Source: Stenotrophomonas sp. SY1
GTDB taxonomy: Bacteria > Pseudomonadota > Gammaproteobacteria > Xanthomonadales > Xanthomonadaceae
Direction of reading: 5' to 3'
Length of the DNA: 64,000 nt
NCBI RefSeq assembly: GCF_021202945.1
Contig: NZ_JAJOYR010000001.1
Location: forward strand, 620,001 to 684,000
Shown: positions 56,241 through 64,000 of the stretch, piece by piece
How positions within the stretch are numbered: position 1 is the stretch's first letter
Layout of the letters: the number at the start of each line of letters is the position of its first letter
Notes under the pieces: generated by a model
Told to the model about the DNA's origin: nothing
Databases searched by the model: none
What the model saw: only the letters and a program-made list of their open reading frames with translations
Translations under genes and position numbers: made by a program

Positions 56241-57013
56241 GCCTTCCGTTCACGGTTGTCGGGAGATTCTGACTCTATGCTTGGCGCCGGCGCCAAGCCA
56301 GTGATCGCGTCATACAAACGGCCGATCTCTGCTTGGTGATGATCGAACCTGCCGTCGGGAAGATAGACGACCGACTTCAACGCGCCCATTGCTCTCATAA
56401 CTACGAAACTGGCGTGCGACAGCAGCAGGAAAGTGGTGTCCTCTGGGACAGGTTCCCGGTAGGTCATACCCCGTTCGCCTTGATGGCGATATGCCAAGGC
56501 AGTGAGATCGTTGTGCGCGAAGCTGCAAAGCATCGAGTACGGGCCGACCAGGGATTTCAAGCCTGCAAGTGCAAAGTCATCCACCTGGGGCCGCTTGTCG
56601 CCGCGAAACTCGTTGTGCAACGGCTGATACCTCGCCATGCATTCAGCGAGCCGCCCCTCAAGCATGACGCGTTGGCTCGCCGACAGTTCGGGGGACTCCA
56701 GCATTCGATCCAAAAAACGCTTCTCGCCAGCTGCTTGGGCGTACTTCATGCGGCCCAGGTGGTCGGCCTGCGTCGCCAGCAGTAGCAAGTCTGTCAGACC
56801 TTCCAGCATCGAGCGGACGTGTCCCGCTGCATGGGTCGCCAACCCCACCTGAACCAATCGCGTGGCAGCCTCGTACTGTTCCGCAAGGGTTAGAAAAAGC
56901 GCGCATTGCGGCCTACCAGGCGGCCTCGTAGGGGGGCGCATTTCGGAAATGAAAGCGCTGACGGCGCCGACCATCTCTATCGACAGGGTGACTAGCGTTT
57001 GTGGTTGGGACAT
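56237..57013 (-). CDS. DUF5677-like protein of unknown function
   Basis: A 258-residue, mostly helical soluble protein. THAAGHVRSMLEGLTDLLLLAT followed by LGRMKYAQAAGEKRFLDRML resembles the DUF5677 family pattern (R-x-ll-E...dl). Later PYSMLCSFAHNDLTALAYRH contains a conserved-looking H-N-D. No signal peptide or membrane segment. It sits alone in the island, convergent with the SRAP fragment (four bases overlap). Such proteins are common island cargo; the function is unknown. The start has no strong ribosome-binding site, so a downstream start is possible. Confidence 0.7.
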   Translation of the reverse strand: MSQPQTLVTLSIEMVGAVSAFISEMRPPTRPPGRPQCALFLTLAEQYEAATRLVQVGLATHAAGHVRSMLEGLTDLLLLATQADHLGRMKYAQAAGEKRFLDRMLESPELSASQRVMLEGRLAECMARYQPLHNEFRGDKRPQVDDFALAGLKSLVGPYSMLCSFAHNDLTALAYRHQGERGMTYREPVPEDTTFLLLSHASFVVMRAMGALKSVVYLPDGRFDHHQAEIGRLYDAITGLAPAPSIESESPDNRERKA

Positions 57014-57331
57014 ACCGGGTGGCCAAGTAGGTTCGTCACAGTGTGCCCGAGTGCATCGACCATACGAGAATCTGTGCGAGCGGATGGCGCGTGCAGTTCA
57101 CACCCCGGCGAGCGCACTCGTCTCCCCGCCACGCCTGCGCGCTTCATAGGCCTGTTTTCCTGCACCCCCTGCAGTGGCCGCTGGGGCACGCCCTGTATGG
57201 CGCTGCGTGCGATCTGGCGGCCCGCTGGAAACCTGCGGATCCCTGCACCGAAGGGGGCACGGCTGCGCGGCGTATGGCCCCGCTGCAGGCTTGCCCCGGT
57301 GGGCAAATTTTTTGGCTCGGGTCGGGAAAGA

Positions 57332-57604
57332 GGTAATAAGGTAATAAGTGCCGGAAAAGTGGTCGAAGTGATTGATTCTAAAGGCGCAAAAATATTACCT
57401 CAGAGGGTAATTAGAGGTAATTTCTCAGACGGCAAAAGGTTATGTCATTGATTTGTAAGGGATCAGACTTCCAAAAATATTACCTACCAAAAAGGTAATT
57501 CGATTACCCCAGTATTACCCTTTTATTACCTTTGAATAGTTGATCTATCTATCTGTTTTATATGGAAATTGCGCCTGAATTTTCAGCGTATTACCTTTAT
57601 TACC
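57332..57604. repeat. Iteron-like block: 12 GGTAAT / ATTACC motifs in an AT-rich region
   Basis: Five forward GGTAAT copies (57332, 57340, 57406, 57416, 57494) and seven inverted ATTACC copies (57394, 57479, 57503, 57514, 57525, 57590, 57599) within 273 bases, many extended to TATTACC or GGTAATAA. The first two are an exact tandem of an 8-bp unit. The block is strikingly AT-rich for this genome. It resembles the origin or regulatory iterons of plasmids and satellite phages, but no replication gene is present. The neighbouring 57014-57330 and 57605-57676 hold no convincing gene. Confidence 0.85.
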
Positions 57605-57676
57605 CTTTCCCCGACCCGAGCCAATTTTTTTCTATAAGGGTGGTTGAGGAACCTTTGATGGCTCTATCCCCCTCCC

Positions 57677-58006
57677 TCATCTGCCCCGTCGTCGCCTCTT
57701 GTTCCTCGGTGCCGAAGGCCTCGTTGACGGGGCGGCTACAAGTGCGGAGGGAGGCTGGCCAAGTGTCCGTCCGGCGTGGACCTGCTCGATGCGCTCACGC
57801 CACTTGGTCGACCAGGCGCAAAGGAAGCGCATGCCGGCATCCATGTCGTTGTGGAAGGCGTGGCAAAGGTGAGGGGTGCCCACGTTGCGTTGAGATCTGA
57901 CATGGCCGTTGGCCAGCGGCGTTACCAGGGCAATCATGCGGCCGTGCAGGAATAGCCCGTGGCCATCGACCCATGGGCGAAACTCAAAGTGTGGCGATAG
58001 GTTCAT
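57677..58006 (-). CDS. Small unknown island protein
   Basis: A 109-residue product. The first 80 residues look protein-like (MNLSPHFEFRPWVDGHGLFL, HGRMIALVTPLANGHV, AFHNDMDAGMRFLCAWSTKW) and end with a predicted helix; the last 25 residues are Arg/Pro-rich and may be spurious read-through. I recognise no domain. It resembles small conserved proteins carried by integrated elements in this family of bacteria, as a recollection rather than a database result. It faces the iteron block. Confidence 0.5.
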   Translation of the reverse strand: MNLSPHFEFRPWVDGHGLFLHGRMIALVTPLANGHVRSQRNVGTPHLCHAFHNDMDAGMRFLCAWSTKWRERIEQVHAGRTLGQPPSALVAAPSTRPSAPRNKRRRRGR

Positions 58007-58174
58007 GCCCGGACTGTGGGCAGCTTGCCGCTCAAAGAATGAGATGCAGGAGCTTGAGGAGCCACTTCGCTACGCTTTCACCGGTTCGCGGCAGGCCAAT
58101 CGAGTGGAACAGGGCAAGCGATGTTCTGTTTCCGGCCAGTAGCAGACATATGTAGTTCCGGTCGGTCGTCACAT

Positions 58175-59689
58175 TCACTTGTCCAAACGCATCACCTCTG
58201 GCAGCACATACCCACCATTTAGAATGGCGACCTCGGGAACATAGGCTCGTACGATTAGTGCGAACTGGTCTGCTGGCGCAGGTAACCAGTTGGCCTTTCG
58301 TGAACTGTCCACCGGCTCGTCGCTGGACAGATAAATAGTCAATGATCCGTCTTCGTCGAAATGCAGTTCATTGGCATCCATATTGACGGTACCAATGTTG
58401 TGCCGACCGTTCGGCGTCTGGGGCATCATGTAGTAGTCCTTGTCGTACATTGTCAGTGACCAGAACCCCCCGCGCGCGCGATCAACTGGCGGAAGCTGGC
58501 CTTTTTCGAATCGCATCATGTATCGATAGCGCCCTTGCAGCAGCGCGCCGTCCGAATCTGTGCCGCGAATGAAGTAGGTCGCCTCTTCGAAATCATTAAC
58601 GTAAATGTAGATCACCGCCGCCTGGGCCCTGCCCAACCAATCTGTGCCCCATCGGCCACCATTTAGTTGCCGCTGCCAGCCATTGCCAACATCGGTGCCG
58701 ACCTGCTCATAGCGCGCACTTTGGAATAATTCTGCGTCCGCAGCGATTGCGATCCGATCAAGCAGGGCACGCCAGCCTGGGTCGCGTGCGCGCAGTGCGA
58801 TCAGCGTGCGAGCCTGCTGCGCCATCGCCGCATCGGCGGGTCCAACGTCGGGGTTGGCATCCAAGGCCTTGATCAGGTCCTCCCAGAAGCTTTCACCATG
58901 AACCGGACGCTCCCGCAGCATGTCAGGATCGGTGGCCAGCAAATCGGCAGTGATACCTGGCGGGTACACCTTGTTGCGGGCGCTAGCTTCGCAGTCGAAA
59001 CGGCGCCGCCCCGGCGCGTCCTCACTGAGCGGCGTTACACCCATCTGGTTGAGCACCAAGCGTGCCTGCTTCTTAGCTTCCGGCGTGCGCGCGGCAAAGC
59101 TCCTGGCCATCAGCACGGCGATGTTCGTAGGAGAGTGCAGTAGGTCAATAAAGCCGGCGGGCAAGTCGCCCTGCCATCCCGGTGGAACCAGCAGGTATTT
59201 GCCCGCCGGAGTGTGTGAAGCCGAGCCGAGTTGATGTGTCACGGTGGTGAAGGCATCGACGATCTGGATGGTCCAGTAGTGCCCCGGCGGCACGTCCTCG
59301 GGCGTCTGAACCACCACCGGTTCCTCAGCAAGGTCTGCAAAGCACGCGCCGTACACCGTGTCGTTGTTCGGCGTTACAACCTTGCGTTGCGCAGCCGGCA
59401 TATAGTCATCAAGGTATCCCATGTGGTTCTTAGGCGAGCCCGGGAAAAGGCCCATCGCCATTCCTGGGCCGTGGCCTTTCATCAGTGTCCAAGTGCTTGT
59501 GCGCCTGAAAGTGTTCACGAGTGGGTGCCCCCATACATAGACCACGCGGGCGAGGGCTTCTGCATAGTGCTCGTTCGCAAGCGTCGCGGGCACGCCCGCG
59601 CCGTTCCCCAGATCCGGGTGCGCAGGAATGAAGGCACCAACTTGTACCGCGCCGGCTGGATGTCGACCGCCGAAAGTGCTAGTGCTCAT
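58175..59689 (-). CDS. DUF1254/DUF1214 domain protein (A)
   Basis: A 504-residue protein without a visible signal peptide. The N-terminal half is DUF1254: YVWGHPLVNTFRRTSTWTLM, VTPNNDTVYGACFADLAEEP, YWTIQIVDAFTTVTHQLGS. The C-terminal half is DUF1214: YIYVNDFEEATYFIRGTDSD, FWSLTMYDKDYYMMPQTPNG, SLTIYLSSDEPVDSSRKANWLPAP. This two-domain family is of unknown function. It has GGAG six bases upstream of the start. It is the downstream member of a pair with a second, more divergent copy of the same architecture, 30 bases apart, so an operon is likely. Confidence 0.9.
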   Translation of the reverse strand: MSTSTFGGRHPAGAVQVGAFIPAHPDLGNGAGVPATLANEHYAEALARVVYVWGHPLVNTFRRTSTWTLMKGHGPGMAMGLFPGSPKNHMGYLDDYMPAAQRKVVTPNNDTVYGACFADLAEEPVVVQTPEDVPPGHYWTIQIVDAFTTVTHQLGSASHTPAGKYLLVPPGWQGDLPAGFIDLLHSPTNIAVLMARSFAARTPEAKKQARLVLNQMGVTPLSEDAPGRRRFDCEASARNKVYPPGITADLLATDPDMLRERPVHGESFWEDLIKALDANPDVGPADAAMAQQARTLIALRARDPGWRALLDRIAIAADAELFQSARYEQVGTDVGNGWQRQLNGGRWGTDWLGRAQAAVIYIYVNDFEEATYFIRGTDSDGALLQGRYRYMMRFEKGQLPPVDRARGGFWSLTMYDKDYYMMPQTPNGRHNIGTVNMDANELHFDEDGSLTIYLSSDEPVDSSRKANWLPAPADQFALIVRAYVPEVAILNGGYVLPEVMRLDK

Positions 59690-59719
59690 GCCGTTCTCCG
59701 TTCTTAGTCGTTGTGCGCG

Positions 59720-60988
59720 TCATACGCGCTTGATCAATTCCGGCGGGTAGTAACTGCCATCAACTACACCGCCGCGCGGGCCATAAAAGCGGAACGTAAG
59801 GCTCCAAGGCTTTCCAGCACCCGTCGGCAACCAGTTGGCGTCGGGCGCATCCAGGGGCTTCTCTGGCGCAAAATAGAGAGTTAGCGATCCATCCGGACTC
59901 TTGACCACACCGGACTCTTTGTTCAGCAGGTAGCGATTCAATGAGTTGGGAAGTACCCGGCGATGCCCCCTGTCGACCGCGATCACTGACCAAAAATACT
60001 TCGCGAAAGTTTCTGGCAGCGCATCCGGGGGGAACGTCAATGTGTAGCTTCCCTCTGCTTCCAGTGGTGCACCGTCGCTGTCCAGCGCGCCGCGGTAATA
60101 CAGCACTTCCTCGAATACATTGGCCCAAATACCGCCGAAATTGACCGTACTTCGGGTCAGCCAATCCTTGCCCCAGTGGCCGCAGCATGCCGGCCGAGCC
60201 CAGCCATTCCTGATCGTTCCTCGGCCGATATATGGCGCCGCCTCGGCGAAGTCTTTGAACGCCCTCGCGCGCACGACGCTGTCCACGTGCTTTCGCTGTG
60301 CGGAATCGCGGACAGCCGCGGCGATGCCCCGTACATTTGCCTGCAGTTGATCCAACAGACTGGCATCGGGTACTTGCAGCGCCAGTTCCGCCGAGTCGAA
60401 CGCTTCCACTCCTGGAAGTTCCTCCATGTCGAACATCACCGTGCGGGGAATCTCCGGCAACGCAGGCGAGCCCTGCATCTCGAACGTGAATCGGTGCTGC
60501 AACGCGATGGCTTCATCCCAGTCCGCCCCCAACTCCACCCGCAACAGCACCCGCATAACTTTCGACGGCACTTCCACGCGCTGCGCGCCAGCAGGAATCT
60601 CCAGATTGCTACCCGCCAAACAGATGGCGAATAGCCCTTGGGGGTGGGCGGGATATACGCGCTCATTGAGGTTCGCCACGGTCTCCCCCCACCCATCGAG
60701 GAACTCGACCACGTAGTACCGTCCGCGTATTTCGGGCACGCTGACTAGCAGGAAGCTGTGCTCGTCCAGCGCAATCCACGCTTCGGAATAAGCGACGTCG
60801 AGGTTGGGATTCGGCCAGTCAACCTGACCGGGCTCCCGATGTAGCAGGGAGTTCCACTGCAGTCCTTCCTGGTCGAAATCGATCTGCTGCTGACGAGTGA
60901 TCAGCAGTCTTCCTAGCAGATAGATATAGGCGTCGCTGATATCTTGGTCGGTCATGCCGGACAAGGTTTGGGCCGATGACTCAGCCAT
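59720..60988 (-). CDS. DUF1254/DUF1214 domain protein (B)
   Basis: A 422-residue protein of the same family as its neighbour, but shorter. DUF1254-like blocks: WPNPNLDVAYSEAWIALDEH and YYVVEFLDGWGETVANLNER; DUF1214-like blocks: EEVLYYRGALDSDGAPLEAE, FWSVIAVDRGHRRVLPNSLN, SLTLYFAPEKPLDAPDANWLPT. Start 60988 (MAESSAQTLSG) is preferred over the longer frame because GGGAG lies at the right distance and the extension looks non-coding. The two copies are clearly diverged, so they are not a recent duplication. Function unknown. Confidence 0.88.
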   Translation of the reverse strand: MAESSAQTLSGMTDQDISDAYIYLLGRLLITRQQQIDFDQEGLQWNSLLHREPGQVDWPNPNLDVAYSEAWIALDEHSFLLVSVPEIRGRYYVVEFLDGWGETVANLNERVYPAHPQGLFAICLAGSNLEIPAGAQRVEVPSKVMRVLLRVELGADWDEAIALQHRFTFEMQGSPALPEIPRTVMFDMEELPGVEAFDSAELALQVPDASLLDQLQANVRGIAAAVRDSAQRKHVDSVVRARAFKDFAEAAPYIGRGTIRNGWARPACCGHWGKDWLTRSTVNFGGIWANVFEEVLYYRGALDSDGAPLEAEGSYTLTFPPDALPETFAKYFWSVIAVDRGHRRVLPNSLNRYLLNKESGVVKSPDGSLTLYFAPEKPLDAPDANWLPTGAGKPWSLTFRFYGPRGGVVDGSYYPPELIKRV

Positions 60989-61443
60989 GACGTACTCCCA
61001 TAGTGCCGTGCAGGGACTATCTCCGAAATCGGGCGATCGGGGGAGCGTGGTTCTTCTGTTGATCAGTAAGTAAAAATACCCAATCCCACCATCATGTGCC
61101 GGCAGGCCCCCACCTAGTTCTGCCATAGACCTGTCTACCGAGGCGACGTAGCGCTAGCGCAGTCCGTGCCATCGCGGAAAGCAGCATTGAATCGCTCAGC
61201 TCTTTCTGGACAGCGGAGGTCTGCTTTGGGTCGGTAGCGGCAGTCGAGGCTGCTTTGCCCATGGCCTCTGCCAACTAGCAAGGGCCAACGAAGACTGGGC
61301 GGAGACGGGGAAGCAGGGGGTGTGGTGAGCTGGAAGTTGTGGAAAAAATCCAGCCTGCACCGCGTACTATCAAGCACTTGAGCGGACCGCTTTGGAAAAA
61401 ATAACGCAGGTAAGCGATTGATTCTGCGGAATAGAGGCATTGC

Positions 61444-61483
61444 CTCATAATCCTTTGGTTCCAGGTTCGAATCCTGGTGGGCC
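61444..61483 (+). repeat. attR: copy of the tRNA-Ile 3' half
   Basis: From CTCATAA through GGGCC it matches the tRNA at 38 of 40 positions. The two differences (T to C, A to G) are a compensated base pair in the T-stem (CCAGG/CCTGG instead of TCAGG/CCTGA). The last bases of the acceptor and the CCA are absent: after GGGCC comes AAGAAAAAC. Only half a cloverleaf is present, so this is not a tRNA gene. Confidence 0.92.
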
Positions 61484-62183
61484 AAGAAAAACAGAGAGTT
61501 ACAGAACAGAAATGCGCGCTTGTGCATAGTTTGGCCGGTTTGGTCAAACTATGAGATTGCGAAAGCAATATTTGGCCGGCGAGCTAGCTGTGATCTCTCC
61601 GCGGGTTGTTCATCCAGGGGCTTTCCGGAAGATGGTGGTTGCCGAGTCAAGCCGGCCCCTAGTGGCCAGGCTGAAGCTGCATAACCCTGTTCGATTGGCC
61701 CCGCGCGATAGAGGAGCGTGTGCAGATTTCTGTGTGGACGGTTTTTTGAATCGTCCTCGCTTTTGTACGCAGCTCGCATTCGGGGGGTATGTTCTCTCTT
61801 GGCCGCAGGGCGTCATGCGACCCAAAGCGGACATCAGAGGAAAGGCCTACTCGGTTGAAGAACGGGTGGTCTAACTCACCCGATCAAGGTCGCGACCGCC
61901 GGGACAAAGCCGGGTAACGCACCTTTGGACACAGCCTTTGTGCGTCCGGTTGTACGTCGGCTTGTTGGCCGGACCTAGCGACCCTAAGATCCACCCTTAT
62001 CATGGGGACAGCTCACCACGCCGATATGAAGATTGGCGACAACGAATCGAATGGTTTGCATTGACCGACGAAGACATCAAACAGATATGCGCAGGGACAG
62101 GGTGCATGCAGAAAGCCAGCCATCGGGAGCGCACGAGCATCAATGGGTGACCTGAGAGGCTAGGTAATGGCTTCCTGTGATCT
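61484..62183. other. Decayed, gene-poor stretch right of the island
   Basis: About 700 bases with no convincing gene. A short frame at 61938-62150 (product including YEDWRQRIEWFALTDEDIKQI) looks protein-like but has no recognisable family, and may be a remnant. Imperfect inverted copies of a GCTTTGGGTCG-type intergenic sequence occur at about 61210 and 61820. The stretch suggests earlier insertions and losses next to the tRNA. Confidence 0.5.
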
Positions 62184-62636
62184 CTACCAGTTCGCGTGGA
62201 TGCCGACTGTTCTTTTCCATGAGCGGCGGTCGTCAACCCGGCCCTGCAGGTACCCGAGATTCCCCTGGACGAAGAGGTTACGTTCGATCTCGCCCGTGAG
62301 GCCGATCTCCACCTCCCACCAGGTGCCGCCCATGTCGGCGCGGAAGGGAATCCATCCATCATTGGAGGAAAATTCGGTGATGGGGTTACCCCTGAACTCG
62401 TGACGGACGCTGATCCGGGTCCTTGCCGTGCTCTCGCGGACCGCATTATCCGCATCGGCGTGGTTCCAATTGCGCGATAGACGGCCACTCAGCCTGCCAA
62501 CAAGCGAAGACCGTCGGTCTTCATCGCCGGAAGATCGAGTAGCTCTTGGCTTGATACAAGTCGCCTGCAGTACGTCATCCACGTACCAGGGATGCTCGTC
62601 GGCACCGTAGCGCGTCCAATGACATCCGCACGGCAC
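62184..62636 (-). pseudogene. Severed autotransporter beta-barrel C-terminus
   Basis: The last 85 or so residues match the end of an autotransporter translocator domain: RISVRHEFRGNPITEF, PFRADMGGTWWEVEIGLTGE, RNLFVQGNLGYLQG, and a final WKRTVGIHANW with the terminal Trp. The barrel is usually about 280 residues, and no passenger or upstream barrel strands are visible: the N-terminal 60 residues of this frame are unrelated. It is therefore a fragment left after a recombination. The match is by pattern. Confidence 0.75.
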
Positions 62637-62679
62637 GAATCACTTAACGCCTAACGGCAATTTGACATCAGCAAGTACG

Positions 62680-64000
62680 CTACCTAGCCTCCATCCTACG
62701 TACGACGTTGATCGCAACTTCAATGCAATCCATCAGAGACTCAAACGATGCTCGTTGTGCACTTAGATCTCCGCCGGCTATCGCTTGCGTCAACTCCTTT
62801 GCGGAAGAGGCCAGTTCGTGGAATCCGAACATGCCCAGTGCCCCCGCCATTCGATGCAAACTACGGGAAGCGGCCTCCCAGTCGCCCATACTGTGAGCTT
62901 GACGCAGTTCATTAAGATCCAGAGTTGTCGCATCAACAAAATCGGTTGCCACGAGATTTACGATAGCTGGCGAACCGAAGCGCTTAACCAATCTTTCAAA
63001 GTCAATGCAAGTTTCACCTCCGCCCAAGACATGGGGTTGGGGTAGTTGACTGCTTTGAGGGAGCCATCTCTGAATGATCAGTTGAAGATCCTCGATGGAA
63101 ATTGGTTTCCGCATGTAGTCGTCTATACCAGCTGCCCGGCATTTAGCTTCGTCCTCAGCTTCCACGCCAGCAGTCATTGCAATGATCGGAATATGACGCG
63201 CACCGCCCGAAGCCAACTCCTGTTGGCGTACCGCACGTGCCAGACCATACCCGTCCAGACCGGGCATCTGGATGTCCGTGATCAGCAGGTCAAATTCATC
63301 TCGGTCGAGTTGGGTGATTGCCGACCGTCCATCGATCGCCAGCGCGCACCCATACCCTAATTCGGCCAGTTGGCTCTCAAGCAGAATTCGATTTACGGAG
63401 TGATCCTCGGCCACGAGGATGCGGGCCTGATACCAAACGCGCTCGCGCCGAGCGGGCATCTCAAAAGAGGTGGGTGCTTCCTTGAATACAGACAAGCACG
63501 CGTTTCGAACAGCGGTATATAGGATCGGGTTGATGCTAATCTGATCCGCTTGGACCCTTAGCGGAGAGATGTCGGCGACTTCCACGGTGCGTGCCCTGAA
63601 CGCTGACATGGCGCGAGCGTGATCGGTAATGATCAGATCAGCAGTCTCGGCAGTGGCGGCCATTGTCATTCCGAGGGTGCGAAGGATCTCAGTCAACGAC
63701 TCACTCACTGAAGAATGCTGGCACGAAACGTAGGCTGCACGATCGGTGAGATCCTCATCGAAAGTTGATCGTTCAAGCACGACGGCCGCCATAGCAAGGC
63801 AAAGCGTCGTCCCCTCTCCTACACGGCTGGAGAGCTTCAGGCAACCGCCCATCTGTTCTGCAAGCCGATGCGAGATCGTCAGGCCGAGCCCTGTGCCGCC
63901 ATGCCGACGCGCAGTAGAGCTGTCGGCCTGGGTGAATGGTTGGAACAAGTGTCCCTGGACTTCGGTCGGGATGCCGATGCCGGTATCAGTAACCGAAAGC
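62680..64000 (-). CDS. Hybrid histidine kinase with receiver and HPt domains, C-terminal part
   Basis: The gene runs off the right edge, and 440 C-terminal residues are visible. Order: end of the ATPase domain (VTDTGIGIP, F-box FQPFTQADSS, GGTGLGLTI), a degenerate receiver-like segment, a full receiver (ARILVAEDHSVNRILLESQL, phosphoacceptor Asp in LLITDIQMPGLDGYG, Lys in MRKPI), and an HPt domain whose phosphorylatable His is in SLHRMAGALGMFG. This is the BvgS/EvgS-like phosphorelay layout. The sensor region and partner regulator lie outside the window. The gene may belong to the chromosome or to an older island. Confidence 0.92.
   Translation of the reverse strand, partial: LSVTDTGIGIPTEVQGHLFQPFTQADSSTARRHGGTGLGLTISHRLAEQMGGCLKLSSRVGEGTTLCLAMAAVVLERSTFDEDLTDRAAYVSCQHSSVSESLTEILRTLGMTMAATAETADLIITDHARAMSAFRARTVEVADISPLRVQADQISINPILYTAVRNACLSVFKEAPTSFEMPARRERVWYQARILVAEDHSVNRILLESQLAELGYGCALAIDGRSAITQLDRDEFDLLITDIQMPGLDGYGLARAVRQQELASGGARHIPIIAMTAGVEAEDEAKCRAAGIDDYMRKPISIEDLQLIIQRWLPQSSQLPQPHVLGGGETCIDFERLVKRFGSPAIVNLVATDFVDATTLDLNELRQAHSMGDWEAASRSLHRMAGALGMFGFHELASSAKELTQAIAGGDLSAQRASFESLMDCIEVAINVVRRMEAR

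Larger units (their letters stand above)
54643..61483. mobile_element. tRNA-Ile-integrated genomic island, about 6.8 kb
   Basis: A 40-bp direct repeat marks the ends: the tRNA 3' half at 54643-54682 and a copy at 61444-61483 (38/40 identical). Next to the left repeat lies a tyrosine integrase gene reading toward the tRNA, the standard arrangement. Contents are an SRAP fragment, a DUF5677-like gene, an iteron-like block, a small unknown gene and two DUF1254/DUF1214 genes. Base composition is less GC-rich than the flanking chromosome, especially at 57340-57610. No excisionase, replication or transfer genes remain, so it looks like a reduced element. Confidence 0.88.

Noticed and set aside
57043..57336. 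A possible gene between the DUF5677-like gene and the iterons
   Set aside because: Frames on both strands are open, but the products are Arg/Pro/Cys-rich with no domain, no ribosome-binding site and no consistent coding bias.
61435..61490. A second tRNA gene
   Set aside because: Only the anticodon loop through the T-arm and part of the acceptor are present; the 5' half and CCA are missing. It is an attachment-site copy.

Overview
The window looks like a chromosomal segment of a high-GC gammaproteobacterium of the Xanthomonadaceae (Lysobacteraceae), most likely Stenotrophomonas or a close relative. The reasons are the strong G/C third-position bias, the block topA / smg / dprA / LysM gene / def / fmt / rsmB, the abundant CCCCTCTCCC...GGGAGAGGGG palindromes, and a TonB-receptor-linked glycan locus typical of that family. 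The genus is inferred from gene content and order; no database search was possible.

Layout. 1-1.7 kb: the 3' end of a LOTUS/OST-HTH-type protein, a glutathione S-transferase, and an intergenic block holding a long array of about 45 hexanucleotides. 1.7-17 kb: a mannose-glycan utilisation locus with a TonB-dependent receptor, GH92 alpha-mannosidase, LacI-type regulator, FucP-like sugar transporter, PfkB-type sugar kinase, AGE-family isomerase/epimerase, GH2 beta-mannosidase and a GH47 alpha-mannosidase lipoprotein. Five near-identical palindromes (TTNRATCGATYNAA) mark it as a probable LacI regulon; two of them lie just inside coding sequences. The genes suggest a route: glycan binding, stepwise mannose release outside the cytoplasm or in the periplasm, uptake of free mannose, isomerisation to fructose and phosphorylation to fructose-6-phosphate.

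17-37.9 kb: housekeeping genes: priA (followed by a perfect inverted pair of DnaA boxes), a membrane protein with a sigma-factor-like N-terminus paired with a DUF3106 protein, a MATE transporter, sppA, a small lipoprotein, an SDR, a DUF4124 protein, tsaC, topA, an RDD protein, smg, dprA, a LysM protein, def, fmt and rsmB. 37.9-50.3 kb: envelope genes: an ArnT-like GT39 enzyme, GT4 and GT2 glycosyltransferases, an O-antigen ligase-like polymerase, a WaaE-type GT2 enzyme, a CDP-glycerol glycerophosphotransferase-like protein, a YdbS/YdbT pair, a GTP cyclohydrolase II with a degenerate RibB-like domain, an LpxL-type acyltransferase and dtd. 50.3-54.3 kb: rpoD and a FadL-type outer membrane channel.

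54.6-61.5 kb: a small integrated element in the 3' half of a tRNA-Ile (CAT) gene. A 40-bp direct repeat (38/40 identical) bounds it. It holds a tyrosine integrase, a truncated SRAP/YedK-like fragment, a DUF5677-like protein, an AT-rich block with twelve GGTAAT/ATTACC motifs resembling orphan iterons, a small unknown protein, and two DUF1254/DUF1214 proteins in tandem. Beyond the right repeat the sequence looks decayed (about 0.7 kb without genes, then a severed autotransporter beta-barrel C-terminus), and the window ends inside a hybrid histidine kinase with receiver and HPt domains.
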